A stretch of 64,000 nt of DNA, from contig NZ_ATVN01000003.1 in NCBI RefSeq assembly GCF_000420745.1, positions 1-64,000 on the forward strand. Direction: 5' to 3'. The notes under the pieces are model-generated. The model was not told the DNA's origin, searched no databases, and saw only the letters and a list, made by a program, of their open reading frames with translations. Positions 1-9,736 of this stretch are shown here, one piece after another. The DNA comes from Pseudorhodobacter ferrugineus DSM 5888 (GTDB lineage: Bacteria; Pseudomonadota; Alphaproteobacteria; Rhodobacterales; Rhodobacteraceae). The first letter of the stretch is position 1. The number at the start of each line of letters is the position of its first letter. Position numbers and translations under genes: made by a program.

Positions 1-35
1 CATGCGCGAGAGGGGGCTTTGGCCAGCAAAGAAGC

Positions 36-72
36 CTAACGGTGAATGTTCCATTCACCTACCGGCCAACGG
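36..72. repeat. class B short palindrome inside IS3 gene
   Basis: The arms GGTGAATG and CATTCACC are separated by TTC and followed by CCGGCCAACGG, a variant of the tail found in other copies. It sits between the KKAA and FFAG codons of the transposase, where related genes have no extra bases. Confidence 0.6.
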
Positions 73-189
73 ATTGCCGCCTTTTTTAACACTTCCCTCT
101 CCTCGCGCGAGCTATGCGGACTTCTTTGCGAAGGGGTTCGTTCTCTTTCTCAACGTCCTCGTGCGGACCCGCCATAAGAGCATCGTGCT

Positions 190-231
190 CCCTCTCGGGA
201 CATTGCTGCGCAATGCCCTGCCGGGCAACGG
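190..231. repeat. class B short palindrome inside IS3 gene
   Basis: The head CCCTCTC is followed by a hairpin with CATTGC/GCAATG arms around TGC, then the tail CCGGGCAACGG. Head and tail match the copy at 22372-22413 almost exactly, while the arm bases differ yet still pair. It interrupts the transposase after the LSTLNTW helix-turn-helix segment. Confidence 0.75.
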
Positions 232-366
232 ATGCTTTTGAACCCACGTGTTCAGCGTCGAAAGCCCAACACCCAAACCTGATGAAACTTGCGGTCGTGT
301 TAAGCCGCTTGTAACCGCAATCCGCACTGCATCACGCGGAAACTCGCCTGTGTGTCTCGTTGCCAT

Positions 367-1014
367 TCTTAATCTCCTTCATAGCAAACATTGCTCGAAA
401 AAGACCGGAACCAAAACGGGGCAAGACCATTTCGGTGTGATACACGGGTCGCCCCCGCCTGAGATGATCCTGATACATTCTACCCAGCCTTTCTCGTTGT
501 CAGTCAGATGGTCCCAGTTTGGAACCATGTGGCGGGGTGTGGTGAAAGGAGCATCGCTCATTTGCCAAAAATCCCCCGAAGGGCTGTCCGAGCCCGTCTG
601 GCCAGTCTCGGGTCGCTCCGTATCCCGCTGATGCCGCGCCGAAGCGTTGGGCGGATCAACGAGGCATGCGAGACGGTGGTAATGCGTCGACGGCGCGATC
701 GGCAGTACTCTGCAGATTGACTCAACGCCGCAAACAGCGCGCGGATCCTCCCCTCTCGAGCATGTGAACATGCGCTGACGGGCAGCGAATGAAGGCGATC
801 ATCGATTCAGTGGGCGGTCGAGTTCCCGCGGCCGGTCAGCGGTATGCAATGGCCGCAATCTCGCCCCCTGCATTTTGTAAGAGCCTTGATGCTCGAACAC
901 CATTCGGACCGCACGTGCGCGGACCTCTGGCGAGGAGCGATTTGCCATTTTGCTTTTCGTCATAACCGCAACCCTACTTAAGGTGATGGTCTCAGACAAA
1001 CTCGGGGCGATTAG
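367..1014 (-). pseudogene. IS3-family element remnant (orfA start and orfB start)
   Basis: Reading leftward from 963, orfA begins MTKSKMANRSSPEVRARAV and breaks after about 30 residues. The start of orfB (ESICRVLPIAPSTHYHRL, near 700-735) follows, and then ARHQRDTERPE. The rest of orfB is replaced by roughly 280 bp (367-650) that I cannot assign. The right edge near 990-1014 (GTCTCAGACAAACTCGGGGCGATT) resembles the terminal repeat of the copy ending at 23593. A palindrome at 751-787 lies at the same place as in that copy, so both descend from an already interrupted IS. Confidence 0.7.
751..787. repeat. class B short palindrome inside IS3 orfB start
   Basis: The CCCTCTC head is followed by GCATGT/ACATGC arms and a GGGCAGCG tail. 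The copy at 23119-23156 is inserted at the homologous point of a sister IS. Confidence 0.65.
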
Positions 1015-1904
1015 GTCCCCATCCGCGCCCCGCGCACGATCCCTGCGATATGGGCGAGTTGCTCGGCCAAGGGGTTGGTTTTGCGCCAGACCATGCCGAT
1101 GGTGCGGGTGGGGCGGGGGTGGTTCAGGCGGGCGATGCTGACCTCGGCAGATCGGGTCTCAATCGCTACGGCCATTTCGGGGATCAAGGTAACGCCAATG
1201 CCTGCGCCGACCATCTGCACAAGGGTCGACAGCGCGCTGCCCTCCATCAAATCGCGCGGCAAGGCAGTGGACCCTGCACAAAACGACAAGGCCTGATCGC
1301 GAAAGCAATGCCCTTCCTCAAGCAGCAAAAGCCGCATTTCGCGCAAAGATTCGGGGTTAGGCACGGGGTTGCCCGCATCGGCCAGTGGGCGGACGAGGAC
1401 AAATTCTTCGTCAAACAGGGGCTGTTCGTGCAGGCTGGGTTCCGACGCGGGCAGGGCCATGATGGCGGCGTCCAGAGTGCCGCCTTGCAGGTCATCCAGC
1501 AGCTTTTGGGTCACCGCCTCACGCGGGCGCAGATCCAGCGCGGCATACCGCGCACCAAGGTCCTTGATGATTTTGGGCAGCAGATACGGGGCAATCGTGG
1601 GGATGATGCCGATGCGCAAGCGCCCCATTAGCGGGCTGAAGGACGCGCGGGCCATATCACCCAATTCATCCACCCCGCGCAGAATATCCCGGGCGCGCAG
1701 CGCAAACGCCTCGCCCAAGCTGGTCATGCGGATCTGGCGGGCCGAGCGTTCGACCAAAGGCGCGCCGAGGATCGTTTCCAGTTCCTTTATTTGCAAGGAA
1801 AGCGCGGGTTGCGAGATGGCACAGGCCGCCGCCGCGCGGCCAAAGTGCTTGTGCTGCGAGAGTGCTTCGAAATAGCGAAGGTGTTTCAGTGTGATGCCAA
1901 TCAT
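1011..1904 (-). CDS. oxyR: OxyR-type LysR-family peroxide regulator
   Basis: A LysR-type regulator of 297 residues. The N-terminal winged helix-turn-helix (about residues 5-60, with FGRAAAACAISQPALS) is followed by a substrate-binding-like domain. The stretch EEGHCFRDQALSFC near residues 197-210 holds both redox cysteines in the spacing typical of OxyR, which form a disulfide when oxidised by hydrogen peroxide. It is divergent from katG, the usual OxyR target. I chose the ATG at 1904; a GTG at 1910 is also possible, and neither has a strong ribosome site. It probably activates katG and controls itself. Confidence 0.9.
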   Translation of the reverse strand: MIGITLKHLRYFEALSQHKHFGRAAAACAISQPALSLQIKELETILGAPLVERSARQIRMTSLGEAFALRARDILRGVDELGDMARASFSPLMGRLRIGIIPTIAPYLLPKIIKDLGARYAALDLRPREAVTQKLLDDLQGGTLDAAIMALPASEPSLHEQPLFDEEFVLVRPLADAGNPVPNPESLREMRLLLLEEGHCFRDQALSFCAGSTALPRDLMEGSALSTLVQMVGAGIGVTLIPEMAVAIETRSAEVSIARLNHPRPTRTIGMVWRKTNPLAEQLAHIAGIVRGARMGT

Positions 1905-1924
1905 AAGCACAGCATATGGCTTAT
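1903..1924. promoter_or_regulatory. dyad in oxyR-katG divergent region, possible OxyR site
   Basis: ATAAGC and GCTTAT are exact inverted copies separated by 10 bp, overlapping the oxyR start codon. LysR-family regulators bind interrupted dyads between divergent genes, so an OxyR role is plausible. The match to the four-part OxyR consensus is weak. Confidence 0.4.
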
Positions 1925-2025
1925 ATTGGAAAATGCAAATTTTGTTTATGGATTTGGCGTGGTATTATTCTGCTCAAGGGGGTGCGCCAGAGGATTCGGG
2001 CGGTGCCTGCCATGACTTAGATTAG

Positions 2026-4209
<2,184 letters not shown>

Positions 4210-4230
4210 TCTTGCGGGTCTGAAACCAAA

Positions 4231-4260
4231 AATGCCGGGCGCGTTGCCCGGCATTTTTTG
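4231..4260 (+). terminator. rho-independent terminator of katG
   Basis: TGCCGGGC and GCCCGGCA form a GC-rich hairpin followed by TTTTTT, 20 bp after the katG stop. Confidence 0.9.
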
Positions 4261-4289
4261 TAATATGGTCCGCAGACGCGCGATGTCTC

Positions 4290-4364
4290 GGGTTAATAAA
4301 AAGTAAATATTTTTACAAGTATTGACTTATATCAATAGCTTGTGAAAGTGTCCGCGCGCGAACA
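4290..4364 (+). repeat. 75-bp intergenic element, copy 1
   Basis: It aligns without gaps with 54445-54519. GGGTTAATA, GTAAA, ATATCAA, TG-GAAA and a final identical 16-mer TGTCCGCGCGCGAACA fall at identical offsets. It lies between the convergent katG and the DUF442 gene, where no promoter is expected. Confidence 0.65.
4322..4335. promoter_or_regulatory. FNR/CRP-family-like half-site pair
   Basis: TTGAC-TTAT-ATCAA differs by one base from the FNR consensus TTGAT-N4-ATCAA. It sits within the 75-bp element. The second copy keeps ATATCAA but not the TTGAC arm, so binding by an FNR-type regulator is uncertain. Confidence 0.35.
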
Positions 4365-4375
4365 TTGCGCGGACA
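4349..4375 (-). terminator. hairpin downstream of DUF442 gene
   Basis: TGTCCGCGC and GCGCGGACA pair across a 9-base loop, just past the stop of the leftward operon. The following bases are only weakly T-rich, so it may act as a terminator or as a 3' stabilising hairpin. Confidence 0.5.
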
Positions 4376-4382
4376 TTTGCCT

Positions 4383-4811
4383 TCAACCCTTCTGCGCCAT
4401 CATATCCAACTGGCCTCGTAACCCTTCCAGCTGATAGCCAAACCGCGCCGGAATCCCGATCAGATCATCTGTAGGCATCTGCCCCGCATGGGCCAGCGCC
4501 CACACCACAGAAGACCGGTTTCCACTGGCACAATAGGCCAGCACCGGCCCCCCCGCCGCCTCCATCGCTTCCGCCTGTTCGGTCACATTCTCCATGGTCA
4601 TCATGCCGCCAATCACAGGGTTGGCAAAAAATGCCAGCCCCGCCTCCTCGGCCGCGCGGCGCATATTTTCGGTGTGATGCGATGGCGGAATTTCCCCATC
4701 GGGCCGGTTGTCGATTACGGCGACATAGCCCGCCGCCTTGATCGCGGTCAGGTCGGACAGGTCAATCTGGGGCGACACGGCATAGGTGGGGGTCAGGGCG
4801 CGAATATCCAT
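4383..4811 (-). CDS. DUF442 (TIGR01244) phosphatase/sulfurtransferase-like protein
   Basis: A protein of 142 residues in the dual-specificity-phosphatase fold family that forms the N-terminal half of Blh in other alphaproteobacteria. The P-loop YCASGNRSS near residue 96 gives the C-x5-R active site. It is the last gene of a leftward operon with a persulfide dioxygenase and YeeE/YedE membrane proteins, so a role in sulfane-sulfur handling is likely (inference). Of three consecutive ATG codons, 4811 has the best spacing to AAGGA. In Blh proteins this domain is fused to the dioxygenase; here the two are separate genes. Confidence 0.8.
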   Translation of the reverse strand: MDIRALTPTYAVSPQIDLSDLTAIKAAGYVAVIDNRPDGEIPPSHHTENMRRAAEEAGLAFFANPVIGGMMTMENVTEQAEAMEAAGGPVLAYCASGNRSSVVWALAHAGQMPTDDLIGIPARFGYQLEGLRGQLDMMAQKG

Positions 4812-4820
4812 CATCATTCC

Positions 4821-5258
4821 TTAGGCGTTTGCACTGTTTTGGTCGAGTTTTTGGCGGACCTTGGGTGCAATATACATCCCAGCGCCCATCGCAACAAGAA
4901 AGAGCATCCCTCCCCAGCCACCAAAGCTGAGCGAGGCCATCGCAGGCCCGGGGCACAGGCCCGCAAGTCCCCAGCCCATCCCGAACAGAACCGAGCCGAT
5001 GATCATGTTTTTATCCGGCCCTGCGGTGTTTGGTGCGGGGATTGTATCGCCCAAAAACGCGGTGCGGCGGCGGGCGGCAATGCGCCATGCGATTGCCATT
5101 GGCAAAATTGCCCCGCCAAGAACGAAGGCGAGGGTCGGGTCCCAATCGCCGAACACATCCAACCAGCCTTGAACCTTGGTCGTGTCGGTCATGCCGGAGA
5201 TCAACAGGCCAGCACCAAACAGCCCACCCGAAAGGGCGGCAAACAGATTACGCAACAT
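4821..5258 (-). CDS. YeeE/YedE-family membrane protein, second half
   Basis: A 145-residue membrane protein with four predicted helices. It carries the motif GWGLAGLCPGPA (about residues 95-107), whose conserved Cys is typical of YeeE/YedE thiosulfate or sulfane-sulfur channels. The start overlaps the stop of the preceding half (TGATG), so the two halves are probably translationally coupled and assemble together. The transported species cannot be told from sequence. PmpA/PmpB-type pairs have the same two-gene layout. Confidence 0.85.
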   Translation of the reverse strand: MLRNLFAALSGGLFGAGLLISGMTDTTKVQGWLDVFGDWDPTLAFVLGGAILPMAIAWRIAARRRTAFLGDTIPAPNTAGPDKNMIIGSVLFGMGWGLAGLCPGPAMASLSFGGWGGMLFLVAMGAGMYIAPKVRQKLDQNSANA

Positions 5259-5686
5259 CAGATGACCCCCAAAACATGACGGAACAGAACCATGACAATG
5301 CCGCCTGCAAGCAGGTAAAACACGGTAGCAACAATGCCGCGCAACGACAGGCGCGAGATGCCGCAAACCCCGTGCCCCGAGGTGCAGCCATTGGCCAGCC
5401 GCGTGCCGATACCGACGAGCAGGCCTGCGGCGATGATGACGATCGGGTTGCTGGTGATGTTGGTTTCCGCGTTGCCGATCAAAGCTGCCAGAAAGGCCGG
5501 CACCACGACAAGCCCCGCGACAAAGGCGATGCGTTCGGGGGCATTGCCACGCGCCGAGCCATCCACCAGCCCGCCCAAAATGCCCGATGCGCCCATGATG
5601 CGGCCATTGACCAGCAAGTAAAGTGCTGCCGCCGAGCCTATGATCAGGCCGCCGATCAGGCCGTATATCCATGCGTCTTGTATCAT
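5258..5686 (-). CDS. YeeE/YedE-family membrane protein, first half
   Basis: A 142-residue protein with about four membrane segments and the conserved motif NGCTSGHGVCG near residue 100, the first-half signature of YeeE/YedE transporters. It lies between the persulfide dioxygenase gene (5742-6605) and its partner half, all on the reverse strand. The set suggests import or export of a sulfur compound linked to detoxification. No ArsR-family regulator gene lies beside it, unlike many bigR operons. Confidence 0.85.
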   Translation of the reverse strand: MIQDAWIYGLIGGLIIGSAAALYLLVNGRIMGASGILGGLVDGSARGNAPERIAFVAGLVVVPAFLAALIGNAETNITSNPIVIIAAGLLVGIGTRLANGCTSGHGVCGISRLSLRGIVATVFYLLAGGIVMVLFRHVLGVI

Positions 5687-5741
5687 CGGGTCCTCAGGGT
5701 TGTTATGTTTTGGGGGCTATAGCAGGAAAGCGTGGCCCGAG

Positions 5742-6605
5742 TTAGAGGCCGTTTACGGGGACCTTTAGATAGACTTGGCCGTTGTCTTCGGCTTCGGGCA
5801 TCTGGCCTGCGCGCATATTGACCTGCAAGGACGGGATAATCAGGCGCGGCATCGCAAGGGTGGCATCGCGGGCATTGCGCATGGTGATGAAGTCGGCCTT
5901 GGATTTACCGGCGCCGATGTGGATGTTCAGCGCCTTTTGCGCGCCGACGGTGGTTTCCCATGCAAATTCGTCGCGGCCCGGGGCCTTGTAGTCATGGCCC
6001 ACGAAAATGCGGGTGGCATCGGGCAGGGCGAGGATTTTTTGCACGGAATCAAACAGGGTGGCCGACGACCCGCCCGGGAAATCGCAGCGCGCTGTGCCGA
6101 AATCGGGCATGAACAAGGTATCGCCGACAAAGGCTGCATCGCCCACAACATAGGTCAGGCAGGCGGGGGTATGGCCAGGGGTGTGCATCACATCCACCCG
6201 CATTTGCCCGATCATCAGGCTGTCGCCTTGTGAAAACAATTGGTCGAATTGCGAGCCGTCGCGCTGGAACCGCGTGCCTTCGTTGAACACTTTGCCAAAG
6301 GTATCCTGCACCACGGTGATTTGCTGGCCTATCCCGATTTTGCCGCCAAGGCGTTCTTGGATGTAGGGGGCCGCCGACAGGTGGTCGGCGTGGACATGGG
6401 TTTCCAAAATCCATTGCAGATCAAGCTGTTCGGCCTGCACAAACGCAATCACCGCATCGGCCGAGCGTGTATCGGTACGCCCCGAGGCATAGTCGAAATC
6501 CAGCACGGAATCGATGATCGCACAGGCGCTGCCTTGGGGTTCGCGCACCACATAGGTCAAGGTATTGGTGGCTTCGTCAAAGAACGCGTGGACAAGTGGT
6601 TTCAT
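5742..6605 (-). CDS. metallo-beta-lactamase-fold persulfide dioxygenase (ETHE1/Blh-like)
   Basis: A 287-residue enzyme of the glyoxalase II/ETHE1 branch of the metallo-beta-lactamase fold. Metal ligands are visible in THVHADHLSA (about residues 70-79), in HTPGHTPACLTYV and in FVGDTLF. The family oxidises glutathione persulfide to sulfite using mononuclear iron. The ATG at 6605 follows AGAGGT; an upstream in-frame extension lacks a site. It is the first gene of an operon with YeeE/YedE halves and a DUF442 protein, as in BigR-controlled sulfide detoxification loci. An imperfect palindrome lies upstream at 6654-6675. Confidence 0.88.
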   Translation of the reverse strand: MKPLVHAFFDEATNTLTYVVREPQGSACAIIDSVLDFDYASGRTDTRSADAVIAFVQAEQLDLQWILETHVHADHLSAAPYIQERLGGKIGIGQQITVVQDTFGKVFNEGTRFQRDGSQFDQLFSQGDSLMIGQMRVDVMHTPGHTPACLTYVVGDAAFVGDTLFMPDFGTARCDFPGGSSATLFDSVQKILALPDATRIFVGHDYKAPGRDEFAWETTVGAQKALNIHIGAGKSKADFITMRNARDATLAMPRLIIPSLQVNMRAGQMPEAEDNGQVYLKVPVNGL

Positions 6606-6653
6606 GGCAGACCTCTGATTGCTGTGGTTGGTGTTGATATAGCAGGTCGCAAA

Positions 6654-6675
6654 CATATTTCAAGATTTGAATATG
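6654..6675. promoter_or_regulatory. palindromic operator, probably for an ArsR-type (BigR/SqrR) repressor
   Basis: CATATT and AATATG are exact 6-bp outer arms of a 22-bp AT-rich imperfect palindrome, about 50 bp before the dioxygenase start. On the reverse strand it reads ATTC-N8-AAAT, close to what persulfide-sensing ArsR-family repressors recognise. The identity of the regulator is inferred from gene content. Confidence 0.5.
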
Positions 6676-6838
6676 TGGAAAGTTGTGCTTTTGATTTGGG
6701 TCAAGGCGGTTTTGCCGTTGGGCATGCTAGCATAATATGAGGCCAAACGAGAGACAGGTTTTGTGCCCCGCAGATCAAACCTTGGCTTGATGCCGTTTTG
6801 GGGGATGGGATGCGGATGGCACAGGTTAGGGGGATAGG

Positions 6839-7036
6839 ATGACCAAGACACCGAAAACAAATGCTGCAAATGAGAACCATGCGACTGACCCGCTGGTCGC
6901 GGGCCAAAGCCTGACAGGGTTGTTTGACGAAATGCAGGCGCTGATGGCGGTGATGCCTGGGGCGGCGTTTGACACTGGCGCCAAGGTTTCGACCGAAGAG
7001 GAAACCGAAGCGATGTTTGATAACATGCCTGTTTAG
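6839..7036 (+). CDS. small acidic protein of unknown function
   Basis: A 65-residue, acidic, Met-rich protein without membrane segments or a signal peptide. It has a purine-rich AGGGGGATAGG stretch just before the ATG and codon use like its neighbours. A mid-segment (SLTGLFDEMQALMAVMPG) looks like an amphipathic helix and the C-terminus is acidic (EEETEAMFDNMPV). It stands alone between the divergent persulfide operon and the FadJ-like gene. I do not recognise the family. It could be a false gene, but length, start context and composition favour a real one. Confidence 0.5.
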   Translation: MTKTPKTNAANENHATDPLVAGQSLTGLFDEMQALMAVMPGAAFDTGAKVSTEEETEAMFDNMPV

Positions 7037-7152
7037 GCGCAAAATCGCGGGTTTGGGCGGCATTTTGTGCGGCTTGGCATTGCAAAACTGCGACTGAGGC
7101 CTGTTAATAGTGCCAAGCACAGGCGTTGGGCCTGACGGGTTTGGGCGGGCAT

Positions 7153-9000
7153 ATGCAAAACGAAACAGCGTCACCGATCACGGCGGAACAGCGCGGCGCT
7201 GTGATGATCCTATGGATCGACAACCCGCCGGTAAATGCGCTGGCGGCGGGGGTGCGTGTCGCGCTGGCGCAAGCGATTGCGCAGGCCAATCGCGCGGCGG
7301 GTGTACGGGCCATCGTGCTGCTGGCGCGGGGGCGGACCTTTCCCGCCGGTGCCGATATTTCCGAATTTGGCAAACCGGCGGTTGAACCGCAATTGCCCGA
7401 ACTTTGCGATCTGATCGAGGATAGCGCCAAGCCCGTGGTTGCGGGTTTGCATGGCACGGCGCTGGGCGGCGGTTTGGAACTTGCCCTTGCGGCCCATGCG
7501 CGTGTGGCACTGGCGGGGGCACGGGTTGGCCTGCCCGAAGTGGGTTTGGGCATTTTACCGGGGGCTGGGGGCACGCAGCGTTTGCCGCGGCTGATCGGGG
7601 CGGAACATGCCTTGCGCCTGATGCTGACAGGCAAGCCGATCCCTGCGGTCGAAGCGCTGGCTTTGGGCATTTTGGATAAGGTGGTGGAGCGTGACCTGCC
7701 AGACGCGGCGGTGGCGCTGGCCTTGCATATGGTGGGGCAAGCCCCCGTGCCCACGCGCGACAGGCGCGACGGGTTTCGTGACCCAAAGGCCTATTTCGCA
7801 GCCATTGCCGAGGCGCGGCGCGCGCAGGTCGCAGCCCCCATTCCGGGGCTAAGCCGGATTATTGGCCGGATTATTGATTGTGTTGAAGCGGCGCAATTGC
7901 TGCCGTTTGACCAAGGGCTTGCCTTTGAACGCGCGGCCTTTGCCGAGCTGGTTATCACCCCCGAAGCCGAGGCGCTGCGCCATGTGTTTTTCGCCGAGCG
8001 CCGCATGGGCCGAATGGTGGGGGCCAAAGCCAAAGCCACCCCCGTTTCGCAAGTGACCGTGCTTGGTGCGGGCGCGGATGGGGTGCGGCTGGTGGGCGAA
8101 TTGCTGGCGGGTGGGTATGATGTGACCCTTGCCGATCACGCGCAGGAGGCCTTGGCCACAGGGTTGGAATCGGTGGCCACGGCGCTGGCGCTGGATCTTG
8201 AGGCCCAGAAAATCAGCGCGGCCGAGCATGATGCGCGCTGGGCGCGGGTGGTTCCGGCCTTTGCCGATGATGAGATGAGCGCGGCGGATATGCTGTTTTT
8301 GACCGGAGCCTACCGTTTGCCTGGGGCGGATGTGCCAAGGGTAACGGTGAAGGCAGGGGCCCCGATTGTGACGCTGGGGCGGGTTGGCGATGGCGGCGCG
8401 CGGGGTTTGGGCCTTGTGCTGTTGCCGGCCACGACGAATGGCAAGCTGGCCGAGGTTTTGGTGTCAGACAAAGCGGCACCAGAGGCGATTGCGACGCTGC
8501 TCGGGGTCCTGAAACGCCTTGCGAGGCAGGTGGTGCAAGGGCAGGGCACGGGGATCAATGCGGGGTTGGCGGTGACGTTTAACGCGGCTTTGCAGGTATT
8601 GGAGGCCAAGCATGGCCCCGAGCCGGTGCTGGACCTTTTGGGCCGTTGGGGAATGCTGCGCGCCAATGATCGGGCCGCCCCGCCACCCAAGGGCCGCGTG
8701 GATTTGTTTGCAGGGCTTGCAGCGCCTGTGATGGCCGCCTTGGCCAATGCGGGCCTGCGGATGATTGGGGATGAAACGGCACTGCGGCCATCGGATATTG
8801 ATGTAGCGATGATTGTGGGTGTCGGGTTTCCGCGTTGGGGCGGTGGCCCGATGCTGTGGGCCGAACGGCGCGGGCTGATGGTGCTGCGCGATGATTTGAA
8901 CCGGATGGCCGAGGATGACCCCGACATCTGGACGCCCGCGCCATTGTTGGACGACCTGATCCGGCAGGGGATTTCGTTGGGTGATCTGAACGAGGCCTGA
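7153..9000 (+). CDS. FadJ/FadB-like enoyl-CoA hydratase with degenerate dehydrogenase domain
   Basis: A 615-residue protein, about 80-100 residues shorter than typical FadJ. The N-terminal crotonase domain (about residues 10-190) keeps both catalytic glutamates, in ALGGGLELALAAH and LPEVGLGILPG, plus the oxyanion-hole segment PAGADI. The middle NAD-binding region begins VTVLGAGADGV, a weak GxGxxG. The usual His-containing HFF-NP motif of 3-hydroxyacyl-CoA dehydrogenase is replaced by LGLVLLPATTNGKLAEVL. Hydratase activity in beta-oxidation is plausible; dehydrogenase activity is doubtful. The start at 7153 is chosen by homology; an in-frame ATG lies at 7126. Confidence 0.8.
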   Translation: MQNETASPITAEQRGAVMILWIDNPPVNALAAGVRVALAQAIAQANRAAGVRAIVLLARGRTFPAGADISEFGKPAVEPQLPELCDLIEDSAKPVVAGLHGTALGGGLELALAAHARVALAGARVGLPEVGLGILPGAGGTQRLPRLIGAEHALRLMLTGKPIPAVEALALGILDKVVERDLPDAAVALALHMVGQAPVPTRDRRDGFRDPKAYFAAIAEARRAQVAAPIPGLSRIIGRIIDCVEAAQLLPFDQGLAFERAAFAELVITPEAEALRHVFFAERRMGRMVGAKAKATPVSQVTVLGAGADGVRLVGELLAGGYDVTLADHAQEALATGLESVATALALDLEAQKISAAEHDARWARVVPAFADDEMSAADMLFLTGAYRLPGADVPRVTVKAGAPIVTLGRVGDGGARGLGLVLLPATTNGKLAEVLVSDKAAPEAIATLLGVLKRLARQVVQGQGTGINAGLAVTFNAALQVLEAKHGPEPVLDLLGRWGMLRANDRAAPPPKGRVDLFAGLAAPVMAALANAGLRMIGDETALRPSDIDVAMIVGVGFPRWGGGPMLWAERRGLMVLRDDLNRMAEDDPDIWTPAPLLDDLIRQGISLGDLNEA

Positions 9001-9019
9001 GGCGAAACGCTATCGGGCC

Positions 9020-9235
9020 TTAGCTTAGGAAAATGCCTAAAACCACCAGCATCAGCCCAAGGGCGGAAACCCCCAGCGCACCCATGTTATAGGCGACGAC
9101 CTTTTGCAAGGATTTGCGGGCCTCATCCTCGGGCAGGTCCGCGCTGCGGGCGCGCATGGCAAGCGCGATGCAATAGCCAAGACCTGCGACGCCAAGCAAG
9201 GACAGGGCTGCACCGATCCAAATCAGAATTTCCAT
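9020..9235 (-). CDS. small two-helix inner-membrane protein
   Basis: A 71-residue protein with two hydrophobic helices (about residues 3-23 and 48-70) joined by a charged loop (RARSADLPEDEARKSLQK). The ATG at 9235 follows an AGGGGG ribosome site. It converges with the FadJ-like gene and diverges from the GapR homologue. It resembles uncharacterised small membrane proteins of this group; I cannot assign a function. Confidence 0.65.
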   Translation of the reverse strand: MEILIWIGAALSLLGVAGLGYCIALAMRARSADLPEDEARKSLQKVVAYNMGALGVSALGLMLVVLGIFLS

Positions 9236-9453
9236 CACGCCCCCTTTGCCCCCGCATATTTTGCGGTGATTTCGGGCGTAACCGACCAAGGCTTGCGTGA
9301 CAAGGGCGGCAATCGGGGCGAAAGGGGTTTTCGCGGTGAAAGGGGTAAAAATAATGCGGTTTTGGTGTGGGTGGGCCATGCGGATGAAAACCTGTGCTTG
9401 AACGTCCCCCCCCGACCGCGCTAGGGAATGGGTTCCCTATGTATGAGGCAGTC

Positions 9454-9708
9454 ATGAGCGACCCGATCGACCAATATTCCGTTACCGCAGACGAACTTCG
9501 CGCCTTTATCGAGCGTTTCGAGCAGTTGGATGCCGAGAAGAAAGACCTTGCCGAGCAGCAAAAAGAGCTGATGGCCGAGGCCAAGGGCCGTGGCTATGAC
9601 ACCAAGGTGCTGCGCAAAGTGGTTGCCCTGCGCAAACGCACACCCGATGATATTGCCGAAGAAGAAGCGGTTTTGGAATTGTACAAAACCGCGCTGGGCA
9701 TGCAGTAA
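9454..9708 (+). CDS. gapR: GapR-family (DUF2312) nucleoid-associated protein
   Basis: An 84-residue, mostly helical protein with a long coiled-coil (RAFIERFEQLDAEKKDLAEQ, residues about 15-34) and a basic tail segment (KVLRKVVALRKRTPDD). This is the DUF2312 pattern of Caulobacter GapR, a protein that binds over-twisted DNA ahead of replication and transcription. The ATG at 9454 follows GAGG. It is a single gene, not obviously in an operon. The family assignment is clear; the function is by homology. Confidence 0.88.
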   Translation: MSDPIDQYSVTADELRAFIERFEQLDAEKKDLAEQQKELMAEAKGRGYDTKVLRKVVALRKRTPDDIAEEEAVLELYKTALGMQ

Positions 9709-9736
9709 GACGGTTTTTGCGTTATATCGGCAGGGG

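Larger units (their letters stand above)
1..366 (-). pseudogene. IS3-family transposase orfA, broken and cut by window edge
   Basis: The reverse strand starts at 366 with MATRHTGEFPRDAVRIAV, a helix-turn-helix orfA of the IS3 type, preceded by a GGAG ribosome site. The helix-turn-helix (about residues 10-45) is followed by a coiled-coil stretch in which the LRKE and EEREVLKKAA motifs can still be read in shifted frames. Two short palindromes (190-231 and 36-72) interrupt the reading frame. Typical IS3 orfB sequence such as FFAGQ continues toward position 1, so the element extends beyond the window. It is the same transposase type as the copy at 21279. It is not functional. Confidence 0.75.
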
